A DNA stretch of 64,000 nucleotides from Paragordius varius (taxonomy: Eukaryota > Nematomorpha), in assembly GCA_964247055.1 (NCBI GenBank), contig OZ176056.1:7192001-7256000 (forward strand). The letters are read 5' to 3'. The translations under genes and the position numbers were made by a program. This document shows, piece after piece, positions 1-10,692 of the stretch; position 1 is the stretch's first letter, and each line of letters starts with the position of its first letter. Under the pieces are notes generated by a model. It worked only from the letters and a program-made list of their open reading frames with translations, was not told where the DNA came from and made no database searches.

Positions 1-777
1 CCTTAAAAAAATTGTTTTGGAATATTTTTGTTATTTTTATTTTCCTCACATGCTTCTCATTGTTTCATAACAACATAAAGCCGCAATTTTCAAACGCTTA
101 TACAGAAAAAACCAGCAAAACTCCAAAATTATGAAATTCCCATTACATTACGTTTTAAAAATGTTTATATACTATTAAATTTTATTTATAAAATTTTGTA
201 AATACCTAATTATAGATATTTTGATATAAAAAACGCTTAAAATTCTATTGAATAAAAATCAACTCCATTTATCAGTTTTTCAATATATATAATCGTAATA
301 ATTGTTTTGGACTTTTGTATTTACAATTTTAATAAAGTTTCTGGTGGATTATTTAAAAATGTCCGAATAATTTTGGTTCAGGATAATCTATTTTGTAACT
401 AAAATTATTTGAAGTAAATATACGTGAAACTCAATCTACCATTGATATTATTCTTTACAAATAGAATTTTACTTGATAAGCTAAATATAGTGTATAGCAG
501 GTACCTATTTGTAGAAAATAAAGCAATTTATATTTCTGATGCTGCCTTCTACATATCAAAAGGTCTTTAATTAAAATTGTTATGTGATTAAATAATATAT
601 AAACATTTATCCAAAGTAATATAATGGGAATTTAATTATTTTGGAGTTTTGCTGGTATTTTCTGTATCCGCATTTGAAAATTGCCACTTTACGTTGTTAT
701 GAAACAATGAGAAGCATGTGAGGAAAATAAAATAAAAATAACGAAAATATTCCGAAAAATACAAATTTTTTGAGAGA
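1..777. repeat. Inverted-repeat (foldback) element, cut by the window edge
   Basis: Bases 1-150 and about 618-777 are inverted copies of each other, with a few mismatches. Both carry the same core around the palindromic pairing of GAGAAGCATGTGAGG. A 470-bp AT-rich spacer separates them. No gene is visible inside; the 84-residue frame at 636-890 on the minus strand is not protein-like. The outer end of the left arm lies at or beyond position 1, so family and target duplication cannot be determined. Long arms suggest a foldback or MITE-type DNA element. Confidence 0.7.
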
Positions 778-2086
778 CCAAAAAGATACATAGCCTTTAT
801 TAGACATACCACTTTGGTATGTTTACTATAAGTCGTAAACTTAATAAATAATAACAACATGGAATTTTGCAAATAATTTTTTTTAAACATATTTTGACAA
901 TGTCATAAAATTTACAAATTTCTATTTTTTGTGGAATTAAAAAATTATTATTATTTAAAAATAATTTTATGTATTTTCTTAAGAATATATTAGGTATGTA
1001 ATATATAAAAGTTATCGTGTTTGCTCAATAAATATGGACAATATATTTCTACTCAAGAAAAAATGGAAAATTTCTATTTTGGGGTGCATTTTTGCCCTTA
1101 AATTTTTGGGGTCTCATTTTCCAAGGGATTTCTTATTATTCTAGATAAAACTCATGTTCGTTTATTTTTTTGTGCAAGCTATGTTAATATGTATTTAATC
1201 ATATGTATTTAATTCAAACAATTGACAGATTTCCTTAGAAATAGTTTAAATTAAACATAAAAAAACAGTAGCAGGTATCCTTTAAACTTATATTTTTATG
1301 AATAGTAATTCAACCCAGAAAAATGCTAAAATATATCGTTATAAATGAATGAGAAGATTATTTTTTTATAATTAATGATGATAAATATAATTGTTTGATA
1401 TTTTATTTTGGCTTTGCCAAAAAAGCAATTGTTAAAACCACAAATAAACTATTGAAAGAGCAGCTAAATGCTCAGAAACACTGCATTCTGAATATAGCAA
1501 AAATCAAATTGAAACACAAAAAAGCTTAATCCCATCTATAATTACAATTAATATCATCGACATTTTTAAAAGCAAGATTTCAGATTACGTCAAATGAGAA
1601 AAATGTTTTATATCATTGTTTTTTAATTGATTTGCAATGTGCATTCTAGATATGGCATCAAAAGCAAGAAGATGCGATATTAGTCCTTAAATTTGTGGAT
1701 ATGAATAATTTTTTTCTCTAAATTAGATATATTTGTAGTAAAAATCATCTAAATTTTTCTAGAAATGCACGTCTTAACCATCTTACATCTTTATATTAAC
1801 TAATTCACTATGTCTATATTAATTCCTTTTTAAGCTCCGGCGCGACAGTTTTTTCGATTTGATGGAATTTACACTCTTGATACCCATTATTTAAAACATG
1901 GTATACAGTCATAAAATCCGGTTTAGAAAGATCTTTGCCAAAAGCTATAAATCCTATTCAGTAATGATCTAAAATTCATCGCAAGATACAGTTAGTTAAT
2001 TGGAAATTTAATAAATTGAATAATCCAAAGGTTTTATATTTGTACTGATTGTGGCAACCATTGGTCTTCTGTAAACATTATTTATG

Positions 2087-2133
<47 letters not shown>

Positions 2134-2536
2134 TTATTACTTAATAATTATATTTCAGGGTATTCATTTTGTAATGTACTGTGTTAGTCACTCGATTCCG
2201 TATATATATATATGCATCATTTGTGCTAAAATTCTATATGAATCTTTTAATGCCTAATATACGGGCTCGTGAGAAATTCAAAAAGTAGACCGGGAAAAAA
2301 GATTGGCCATCCCTGATATATAGGGTATCCGATTGTGCAAAATAAATATAAGGAAACAAATATTGTACAGTAAATTAGCTTATTACATTATTTTATAAAA
2401 ACTTGTTTAACAGAGCCTTAAAGGATCTAATAGAGTAAAAATGAATACTATACAGATTAATAAAAACAAAAAGACAAATATTTTTTGCTTAAAGACAGAA
2501 CCTATCCTATCTTTTTGTGATTTAGACAACACAGTA
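778..2536. other. Intergenic AT-rich DNA, no gene seen
   Basis: No splice-flanked exon, RNA gene or recognised repeat was found. The only distinct feature is a (TA)n microsatellite at about 2087-2130, followed by a shorter one near 2200. Short frames here have low-complexity, Phe/Leu/Ile-rich translations typical of AT-rich non-coding DNA. Confidence 0.5.
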
Positions 2537-2759
2537 GGAAAGTGGGAACCCAGTAGTAGATTAAATGCAGTAAACATATAATTATACGGACAAACTATAC
2601 AAATTAAAAGATAAAAAAACAAGTTAATTATTATTCTAAAATTGTAGTTAGATAATTTATATGTATTGTCATTAATATTTGTCTTTTAATTTGTATAGTT
2701 TTCTGTATATTCAAAATGTTTAGTGTAATTAATCTACTACTGGTTGATCCAACCTTTCC
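2537..2759. repeat. Foldback MITE-like element, about 78-bp arms
   Basis: Arms 2537-2612 and 2681-2759 are inverted copies: both contain CCAGTAGTAGATTAA and CTATACAAATTAAAAGA in opposite orientation. The spacer is about 68 bp. The whole can fold as one long hairpin. No second copy was recognised in the window and no target duplication is evident. Confidence 0.65.
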
Positions 2760-3045
2760 GCCGTGTTTATCACATTTTAACCTAAACCTTTAAGATTTAT
2801 CGAAAACATTTAAAGTGCTCTTATGATTAAATAAATAAACAGCCCCTATAAATTTATTAGCTATCGCTCAGTTTTCCAATTTTAAATAAGGCTCATATTA
2901 TTGTTTTAAGTGAAAAACAATTACCCACAATTTTTATTTTGTGCGTATTAACATTATAAAAAATATTTTGTAACATTTTTTATTATTTTTGTAAAGTTAT
3001 TATTTTTATTTTATTTAAAATTAATTAAATTTTAATCAATTTTTT

Positions 3046-3134
3046 ATATTTAAGTCGTCATAGTGTGGATAACATCATCGGCCTCTTATCTGCGGGGTCC
3101 ACTATACACTACAAATTTGACTTTGACTTAAATA
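3046..3134. other. Short GC-richer segment between TTAAGTC/GACTTAA ends
   Basis: A roughly 60-bp patch of ordinary GC content (CATCATCGGCCTCTTATCTG and flanks) sits between inverted TATTTAAGTC and GACTTAAATA ends inside a very AT-rich stretch. It could be a tiny terminal-inverted-repeat element or decayed RNA-gene DNA. It does not fold as a convincing tRNA by eye. Function unknown. Confidence 0.3.
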
Positions 3135-3304
3135 TAAATATTTTTAAACGTTTAAAACTCAAAGGTATTATTGCTCTTTTGAGCATTATGCTCATTGTAT
3201 TTATTAAATAAATATTAATTAATATGATCCGTAGTTATATATTTAAATCGATTTTGTTCGCAAAATTGGTTGTGATCTATGGTAGGGGCGCCTAATTTAT
3301 AATA

Positions 3305-3645
3305 TACCTTATACAATTAAAATTCACCTTTAAACAATTCAAATATACCCTTGAACAATTCAAATTCACCCTTTCAAATTCATTTTTAAAGAAATAATTG
3401 TTTTTCAAAATTAAAGAAATAATTGTTTTTCAAAATTAAATATTACCTCTATTTTTATTTTTTTTAAAAAATAAAATTTTGTTTTAAAAATAATACTGAA
3501 AAATATAAATTATGCTATAAGATATATTTACTATTAATAATGATTTTATTAGTTCAAAAACACATTTACCCTTAGGGTGAATTTGAAATTCGAATTGTTC
3601 AAGGTTGAATTTGTGTTCAAGGGTGAAATGGGGCTGTAAATTATA
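3305..3645. mobile_element. MITE family B copy (TACC ends, 21-bp subterminal repeats), diverged
   Basis: It carries inverted arrays of a 21-bp unit close to TTGAACAATTCAAATTCACC at both ends (about 3320-3395 and 3570-3630) around an AT-rich middle. The family is best seen at 36888-37229; another copy lies at 17177-17472. The termini are eroded here. Non-coding. Confidence 0.65.
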
Positions 3646-3673
3646 TTACATGGGAAAATAAAATTTATACTGA

Positions 3674-3961
3674 TACAATAAAAATCGAAATTATACGCAC
3701 AAAACGTAAAAATATAAAGACAAATATATTTTTTTAATACAACCATACTTAAATTTCAATTTTCGAAAATTTTAATAATTGTTAGAAATTGCAAATGGAG
3801 TAGAGATTACTTGGTAACACAATCAATCATATATTTTATAATCGTAAATAGCATTTATATGGGAAAAAATTAAATTTAAAAAAGTGTGGTTACTTTTTAG
3901 AAAAAAATATTTGTCTTGATATTTTTACGTTTCTGTTTGTATAATTTCAGCTTTTACTGTA
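3674..3961. mobile_element. MITE family D copy (TACAGT ends, long TIRs)
   Basis: It starts TACAATAAAAATCG and ends TTTTACTGTA, with inverted arms containing ATTATACG, AAAATATAAAGACAAATAT and CAACCATACTT near the left and their complements near the right. Other copies: about 18090-18370, 33293-33557 and 50883-51176. TACAGT termini and TA flanks point to the Tc1/mariner superfamily. No transposase. Confidence 0.7.
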
Positions 3962-4287
3962 AAAGTTAAAAACTAAATAGACATATATTTTAAAAAACAA
4001 TCTTATATTTGAACCCTTGATTTTTCCTTCATATTATATAATTTAAATTTCAAATATATAATTTAAATTTACATCTTTATTCCCTATTTTTTGATCCAGA
4101 ATCATGATTTATATTTGATTAAGATTTTTTAAACAGAGTCCTTTTTTAAAAAATTAAAGTTCTTTTACGCCTTTTCCTTTAATATCATTTTGTAAAATAA
4201 AGCTTCAAAATTGATTGTGATGCATAACAATATTTTAACCATCGAATTTAATGTGAAATTTAAATTAAAACTGTTTGAGTTATAAAG

Positions 4288-4500
4288 CAGTGTGGTGCTC
4301 AAAAAAACTTAAAGGGCCGCAAAACAAATATGTATTATGTCTCAACCGAGCACAAAATAATACCGATAAAAATTTCTAAATTGTTTGACACTTTTGCAGA
4401 TATTTATTCTCAAAATAAAAAAAATAATGCCATTAAAAACCACTTTTAGGGCCGCGGTTCGAGTGTCACGTATTAAATGGAAAAACCAAGACGGTAATCT
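4288..4500 (-). repeat. Probable hAT 3'-end fragment
   Basis: It begins CAGTGTGGTGCTC and shares the order of motifs (CTCAAAAAA, GGGCCGC, TTTGACAC, ATATTTATTCTC) with the ends at 4721 and 52482. It looks like a more diverged fragment of the same hAT terminus. Short and uncertain. Confidence 0.35.
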
Positions 4501-4720
4501 ACGGAATTTTCGCGTTTTGTCTATTTATTTGTAACATAAGACTCATTCCAATATATATTTGTAGTGTTATATTCCTAATCAACATTTTTTAATTTAAATT
4601 TATAAATAAAGCATCTATAATACATTTTTATAAACTAATTTTAAGAAAACAATAAAAAATCAACACACTAATCACGACTAACCGTCTTTTCATAATATAA
4701 TTAAATTATTTATTAATCTA

Positions 4721-6138
4721 CTGTGGTACTGACCAAAAAAATTTGACGGGCCAAATAAAATATATTTTTTTCGAGGGCCATGAATGACAATATTTCCTAG
4801 CTTTTTGACACATATGCACATATATATACTCGAAATCAGCACAATAAATTTTTTGCGGATCGTATGTAATTCCAGCTAAAAACTCGTTTTGCACCATTTA
4901 TTTTAAAAAATTAAAATATTTTGATAACAACATTTATTTTGATATTAACCAATAATTTTTGACAAATTTGGTTTCGCCTCATGACAGGCCAATCTTAATA
5001 CGTCGTCCTATGATCATCGGTTAAGCGATTTCATGTATTCTTGGCATACTTCATTTCTGAATATGCCGTCTCGCACGCGTAAGAGGGAAAAAGAGTTAGG
5101 ATAACTTGAGCACATTTTATTATGCATTCATATTTTAGCACATCTTGTGACTCTACATATCTTTCTTTCCTCCTTGATATAGCCTCCAAATTGGAATCAT
5201 TTTTAAAATCTATGAATTTTTCAATGATATGCGCCTGATAAAAACCGAATGCTCCAGGTGCTTAATATTGTATATATCCAAATGCCATTTCAACGAACTT
5301 AAAAATTTTTTGATATTTTTTAATTCTTGAAATCAATTTCATCTCATAGGATGCAAATGTTAAATGATTGTCTATTATTAAATTAATAAGCGGTAAATTC
5401 TATATTTTCTTTATGAATCGTTCTAAGTGTTGGAATATATAGGAGTGTTTTAATTTATACTTGTTTATGTATTATTAATTTTTCTTAAAAAGCAAATATT
5501 TGATTAGCAAATTGGCTTATTATATTCCACCCTTGAAGACTTGTATTAAAAATACCAAGTATATAAATAATGTCGCAAAGGAAGGCTAATAAACCCCATA
5601 TTTGTCACTATTACTTGTCAAACTTTCTGTTATCTTTTATAAGTAATAGAATCTCATGTCTTATAACAAAAAATCTATTTAATACTTAGACTTAGCCATC
5701 TCACTGCGGTGTACAAATTATCATCAAACTCACTGTGAATATCTTACAGAAGGTTTTTGAATTTACGGCGGTTGAATTCTTTTCCACGGATGTGGTTAAT
5801 TATATCCACAACCGTTTTAATTACTGTTGAGTGATTCATTTTTTACACGCGAAACCAAGTTTTGCTAATGAATATAGCAGTGAAAAGATAAAATATTTTG
5901 CAAATTATAATTGTTTTTTCAAAGACGATTTAATCCTTTGTTTATTCCAATCATAAAGGGACAGCCATCTCTACAGATTGAAACCAATTTTTTTATATAT
6001 ATGCCATTATTATCGTAAAAGGTGCTAATTCTTTCGAGAAAATCATTTTCTTTCGTGGCATTATTCATTGGTAAAAATTTTAAATCATCGTTGATTATGT
6101 TGTCGTTGCAAAATTTCACGAAGAGCGCACAAAAAATA
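4721..6138 (-). mobile_element. hAT transposon relic (ZBED5/SCAND3-like transposase)
   Basis: Read on the minus strand, this is the C-terminal two-thirds of a hAT transposase of the ZBED5 kind. Visible landmarks are the catalytic-core block SICRDGCPFMIGINKG (about 5940-5990, family form VCTDGAPAMxGxxxG), SLQG at about 5530-5560, and near 5000-5090 the end block CETAYSEMKYAKN followed by RLTDDH. Stops interrupt the frame, so it is dead. The 3' end starts CTGTGGTACTGACC, a hAT-like terminus. The 5' end stops where Gypsy sequence begins. A sister copy without the 5' part lies at 52482-53320. Confidence 0.7.
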
Positions 6139-8545
6139 TTTAAGTGTCGCCGCATCCCGATACCGTTAAAAGAAAAAGTCGACTCTGAAATTAAGAGACT
6201 TTTAGAAGCGGAAATATTCAAACCATTAGACCCTACGACTGAGATACTAAGTTGGGCCTCCCCTATTGTTTGTATAACAAAAGCGAATGGTTCTCTAAGG
6301 TTATGTGCAGATTATCGTATTTCAACAAATCCACACCTAGTAGATGACAGTCATAATATACCGACATTTGACGAATTAGTTTCCAAAATAGGATTGGGAG
6401 AATCATTTTCGGTAATCGATTTGAAAGACGCATATCTGCAATTGCCAATAGATCAAGAAATCAAAAGTTATTAACAATTACCACACCCCTAGGGTATTTT
6501 ACATATAAAAGGCTTCCCTTTGGCCTAACAAGCGCCCCCTGCATTTTTCAAAGATTAATTGATAAGATTTTAGGTGACTGCCCAGGAACAGCTGTATATT
6601 TAGACGATATTTTAATAACAGGAAAAAACCGAAACGAACATAAAAGAAACTTAGAAAAGGTACTTAAGCGTTTAGACGATTCTGGTTTAAAATTAAGTAA
6701 AAGCAAACTAAAACTTTTTCAACCGTCTGTAAGTTATTTGGGATATGTAATATCAAAAAACGGCATATCACCAGGTGCCGATAAAGTGGAAGCCATACAA
6801 AACTTCCCAAGACCCGCGGATAAAACAACACTCAAGTCCTTTTTAGGCTTACACTATTCCTCCCGAAATTGAATGGAAGTTTGGCTATACTTCACGACCT
6901 AAGCAGTTAAAAAAAAACCCTGGATATGGACCAAAAACCACGAGGACTGTTTTAACAGAGCCAAAAAATTAATATGTCATACTGTCAAACTAACTCCGTT
7001 CAACCCTGGCTTACCTATAATAATCGAAACAGACGCCTCGAATAAAGGGTACGGAGCAGTGTTACTACAGTCCACGCAAGAGGGCATAAATAAACTGATT
7101 GCCTACGCATCTAGAAAGTGGTCCTAGCCCGAAGAAAATTATTCAGTGATAGAAAAGGAATCACAAGCCATACTTTTCGCTTTTGAAAAATTTAGAAAGT
7201 TCATTACGGGAAAAAAGTTTGAACTGCGTACTGATCACAAACCACTAAAAGAGGTGTTTGGAAATAATCGTAAATTAGACCAAATAAATAATTAATATTA
7301 CATCCATTCCACAGTTTTAGAAATGAAATTGAAAATACATACGGGTTATTATATTGGCATGATAGATTAATAATTCCCGAATCTCAAAAAATAATTATCT
7401 TACAATTATTACACGTCGGACACCCCGGATTCAAAGCAATGTACGAACAAGCAAAACAAATAGTCTTTTGGCACAATATGGAAAGCGACATAAAAAAGTG
7501 GGTAGATACGTGTAAAAAGTGTCAAGAAAACCGTCCGAGGCGAAAACTGAATCCCACATACAATTGGAACACGAATACAGCAATATGGGAGAGATTACAT
7601 CTAGATATAGCAGGCCCGATAGACAATTATTATTGGATAGTTCTTATTGACAGTTATTCTCGTTGGGTCGAAGTTAAACTATCGAAAATGATATCGACCA
7701 AAAATATCTTAAATTTCCTAGACGAATGTTTCAGTCGATATGGATCTCCAAGAATGATAGTAACCGACAACGCGTCTTACTTTACATCTGAGGAGTTTAA
7801 AAAAGTCATGGAAACGGGAAACATTAAACATGTAACATCAGTTCCGTATCATCCAAAAACTAACGTATTGGTGGAACGAGTAATATATACCCTAAAAACA
7901 CATTATCGGTCAGCAGAAGACGATGACCCACATTCAAAAATAATAACATGCTTTGGGGATACCGCACTAACATACACAGTGCTACAAATATATGTCCCGC
8001 TCAACTTTTTCTAAAACGTATCCTACCCAATCCAATCATATGGCTACAATATGAACAAACAGACTTCTTAGACGATGTACATCATAATCACGAATACCAT
8101 GAAAACGAAAAAGTATACATAAAAAATGAACTATCGAATGGTTGGCGAGAAGGAATTGTAAATAAACGACTCGGATTACTCTCATATGAAATACAAGATG
8201 ATAACAAAATCATCCGAAAACACGCAGACCAACTGAGACCAAGGGAAGGAGGCGAAAAATAAGGGGTAAGACAATTTCACCCGAAGAAACTCCACCATCG
8301 CATGACCTATATGTTAGGTACCCTACGGCCGCGATTGAAGACCCGACCTTACCTCCGCCTCAACCCTCAGAACCCATCATTAAACTGTCATCCCAAACAC
8401 CCACTATAGCACCTAAAACTGACACTCATACAGAACGGCGATACCCTACACGAGTCCGACACCCACCAGATAGATATCAAGGACAGGGAAAGAGTGATGT
8501 TAAGTTAGATCCTACCGTCATAGACACAAACGCACCTATATAATT
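6139..8545 (+). mobile_element. Gypsy-type LTR retrotransposon relic, 5'-truncated pol
   Basis: The order is reverse transcriptase (from about 6139), RNase H (about 6950-7290), integrase (about 7370-8260) and a proline-rich 3' region to about 8545. RT landmarks include IDLKDAYLQLP; RNase H has ETDAS; the integrase shows the HxxH-CxxC zinc site and the catalytic DIAGP, TDNAS and E segments. Gag, protease and a 5' LTR are absent. The reading frame is broken several times, so this is a fossil. It abuts the hAT relic on its left. The 3' LTR boundary is not clear. Confidence 0.85.
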
Positions 8546-8689
8546 GTAAACAATTATAACACCTTGTGATACACCTAGTTAATGTTATTTGTAGCTTCAA
8601 GCAAAATAGCTAGTATATAATTGCTGTATTATAATATCACACACACATGTTTTTGATTTCTATTATTTAATAAATTTCTGTTTTAATAC
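8546..8689. other. Likely 3' LTR remnant or flank of the Gypsy relic
   Basis: The sequence begins TGTAAACAATTATAACACC directly after the 3' coding region and contains AATAAA. It may be LTR. No matching 5' copy exists in the window to confirm it. Confidence 0.3.
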
Positions 8690-9010
8690 ATCGTTACTTC
8701 TACTATTCTGGGTTATATAGCTTTACTTCCATTAAGTATTAAGGTATTTTTTCGAATAACCCATGACACGATGGTCTTAAAGATGATTCCAAATATTTTC
8801 CCTATAAGGCATAAATTTAACTTAGCGTTTTTTCTACATAGGCCTAGGATAGGGGTCTACCGGTTTAGAACTGAGACGCCATACAAAAATGACGTGGCTT
8901 TGGAGATAATTTTCAAAAAACCTAATAAGCCATACAAGTTAATTAAAGGCTTTCAATATTATCCATAAAAAGGTAAAAATTATAGTATAGGGGTTTTTTT
9001 CCGTTAGCCG
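8690..9010 (-). repeat. Two-monomer relic of the 163-bp satellite, inverted
   Basis: Its reverse complement follows the satellite at 53860-56230 almost word for word: a type-A monomer (TTTTTATGGATAATATT, then ATGGCTTATTAGGTTTT, then CTCCAAAGCCACG) followed by a type-B monomer (TATAGGGAAAATATTTGG). The 65-residue frame at 8771-8968 is an accident of this repeat, not a gene. Confidence 0.7.
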
Positions 9011-9087
9011 TCATTTTGGGACCTTTACACCAGTAACCAAATAATTCACATATGTGTATTATTTTGTTAATCTCTTTTTTCAAATAG

Positions 9088-9119
9088 CCCCCCCAGAAGT
9101 CCGAAGGACTTCTTCGGGG
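9088..9119. other. GC-rich hairpin just 3' of the long gene
   Basis: AGAAGTCC (9095-9102), loop GAA, GGACTTCT (9106-9113), flanked by a C run and GGGG that extend the stem. It lies about 45 bp beyond the gene's stop and AATAAA, on its 3' side. It stands out in AT-rich DNA. A role in 3'-end formation is possible but only inferred. Confidence 0.5.
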
Positions 9120-9159
9120 TGCGTAGGCACGAGATTTATGCTAGTTATTTAATAAGATA

Positions 9160-9165
9160 TTTATT
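9160..9165 (-). terminator. Poly(A) signal AATAAA of the 16-exon gene
   Basis: AATAAA on the minus strand follows directly after the TGA at 9168-9166 of the last exon. In this AT-rich DNA the hexamer is common by chance, so the position is the main support. Confidence 0.5.
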
Positions 9166-9411
9166 TCACACAGGAGGAGGTACGTGGGCTATATAATTCA
9201 TTAAATTAAGAATGAGATCATAGAAATTATCATTGGGCCAGGTGGGGTGTGGTAATGAACATGCTTCCATTATGGCATTTATTTCACTCCATAGAGCTGT
9301 TAGAAATCCCGATTTTATTTCATTATTTTCATCAATAACATTACTATTGTGGTTTAATGTTTGAGCATTTTGAGTTAATGATAAGTTTTTTGTAGCATAT
9401 AAGGTGTATGC
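9166..9411 (-). CDS. Exon 16 (last) of the NUP188-like gene
   Basis: The acceptor ACTAACTTAG includes a good branch-point-like TACTAAC. Phase 0. It encodes AYTLYATKNLSLTQNAQTL, FLTALWSEINAIMEACSLP and FYDLILNLMNYIAHVPPPV, then TGA. AATAAA follows at once. Confidence 0.75.
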   Translation of the reverse strand, partial: AYTLYATKNLSLTQNAQTLNHNSNVIDENNEIKSGFLTALWSEINAIMEACSLPHPTWPNDNFYDLILNLMNYIAHVPPPV

Positions 9412-10650
9412 CTAAGTTAGTAAATAAAAGAATAGAAGATGTTAATGAAAAATATAGACCGCCTCAGAATGCGATTTCGGATAAATGATTGAAAATTACA
9501 ACTTTAAAATATAAAATTTAATATAATACTATTGTGTGTAATTAAAAAATAAAATTTCTATTTTTGGAGCTATTCTGACAAACTAATGAATATATGTAAA
9601 TGGACACTTAAACTCAAATGTTTAAATATAAATTAGGGTTTTATATTGATATTAGTAAAGTGTATGATAATCAGTATAATATAAATTTATAGATATGTAA
9701 AATCTCATTATGAGGAGGGCCGCCCCAACAATATTAAGCAACACCGATAATGTTAAAAAATCAAATCTAACACACATAAAATCAATTTCCACAAGGGGTT
9801 TTAGAGCCTTCAAAGTCAAGTAAAGAGAAAATTTTTTATTATCTACCTGTGATACCAAAATATACATGGTAAGATCCAAACACAAATGGACTCTTTTACC
9901 ATAAGCTTTAAGTTGTTGTTGATAATGGTTTGTTTCAGTGAGGGATTCAACCGCGTTTTTGTCATCTTTCGCGACAGAACTGCGGGGATCAATTGACATG
10001 CTTCGAAGAATTAAACTTTTACGCTTTTCAGTAAACGGGGATGATCTGGAATGACAGAAATATATTATAAACATATATATATATATATATATATATATGG
10101 AGTATTCAATTTTAGGGTAAAAATAAATTTTTTGGATAAAAAAATCATTGGCTTTTAGAGTCCGAAAAATTAGTCTCCTGATGCATATAAGGAAATATAC
10201 GCAAAAGAAAAAAGTTAACTGTTTTTTTTAAAAAATCGGTAACATTTTGTCTATAAATATTTAAAACAAAAAGATTTGCGTATTGGATAGCATAATACTT
10301 ATTTACATTATGACTTGACAGACATTCATAAATAAAACGTTTAAATTAATCAAGAAATTTCAAAATGCCCTAATATATATATATATATATATGGGTTATC
10401 ATAAAGAACCATAAATGTCTAATAAGCGTTTTAAACATAAATAAAAGTTTAACAGAATTATTGAATATAATAGTCGTATTTTTATATCAATTATACGTTT
10501 TAAATTAGTAAAAGATATGGCCTCATCGACAATTTCTATTACGCATGAAACCAGGTTATTATTTATTAGATATGGCAATTCTCCATCCTTATTTGGATTG
10601 CTTTAAGACACGCTATGTGAAGTATAGGTGCAATATTATTCGGTAATTTT

Positions 10651-10692
<42 letters not shown>

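Noticed and set aside
2087-2130. (TA)n tracts here and near 10080, 10660, 31035, 35380, 43840, 44240 and 59660 as regulatory sites
   Set aside because: Simple microsatellites typical of AT-rich DNA; no positional relation to genes beyond chance.
3046-3134. tRNA-like stretch with TAGTGTGGATAACATC and CCTCTTATC
   Set aside because: No matching acceptor stem or T arm with the GTTCRA box could be placed.
8771-8968. 65-residue frame with balanced composition
   Set aside because: It lies wholly inside an inverted satellite dimer matching 53860-56230.
9652-9846. Continuation of exon 15 as coding (reading VDNKKFSLYLTLKALKP onward)
   Set aside because: CAG followed by GTAGAT is a good donor, and splicing to 9411 keeps phase and yields a clean last exon. 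The continuation turns hydrophobic and AT-driven and ends without a splice site.
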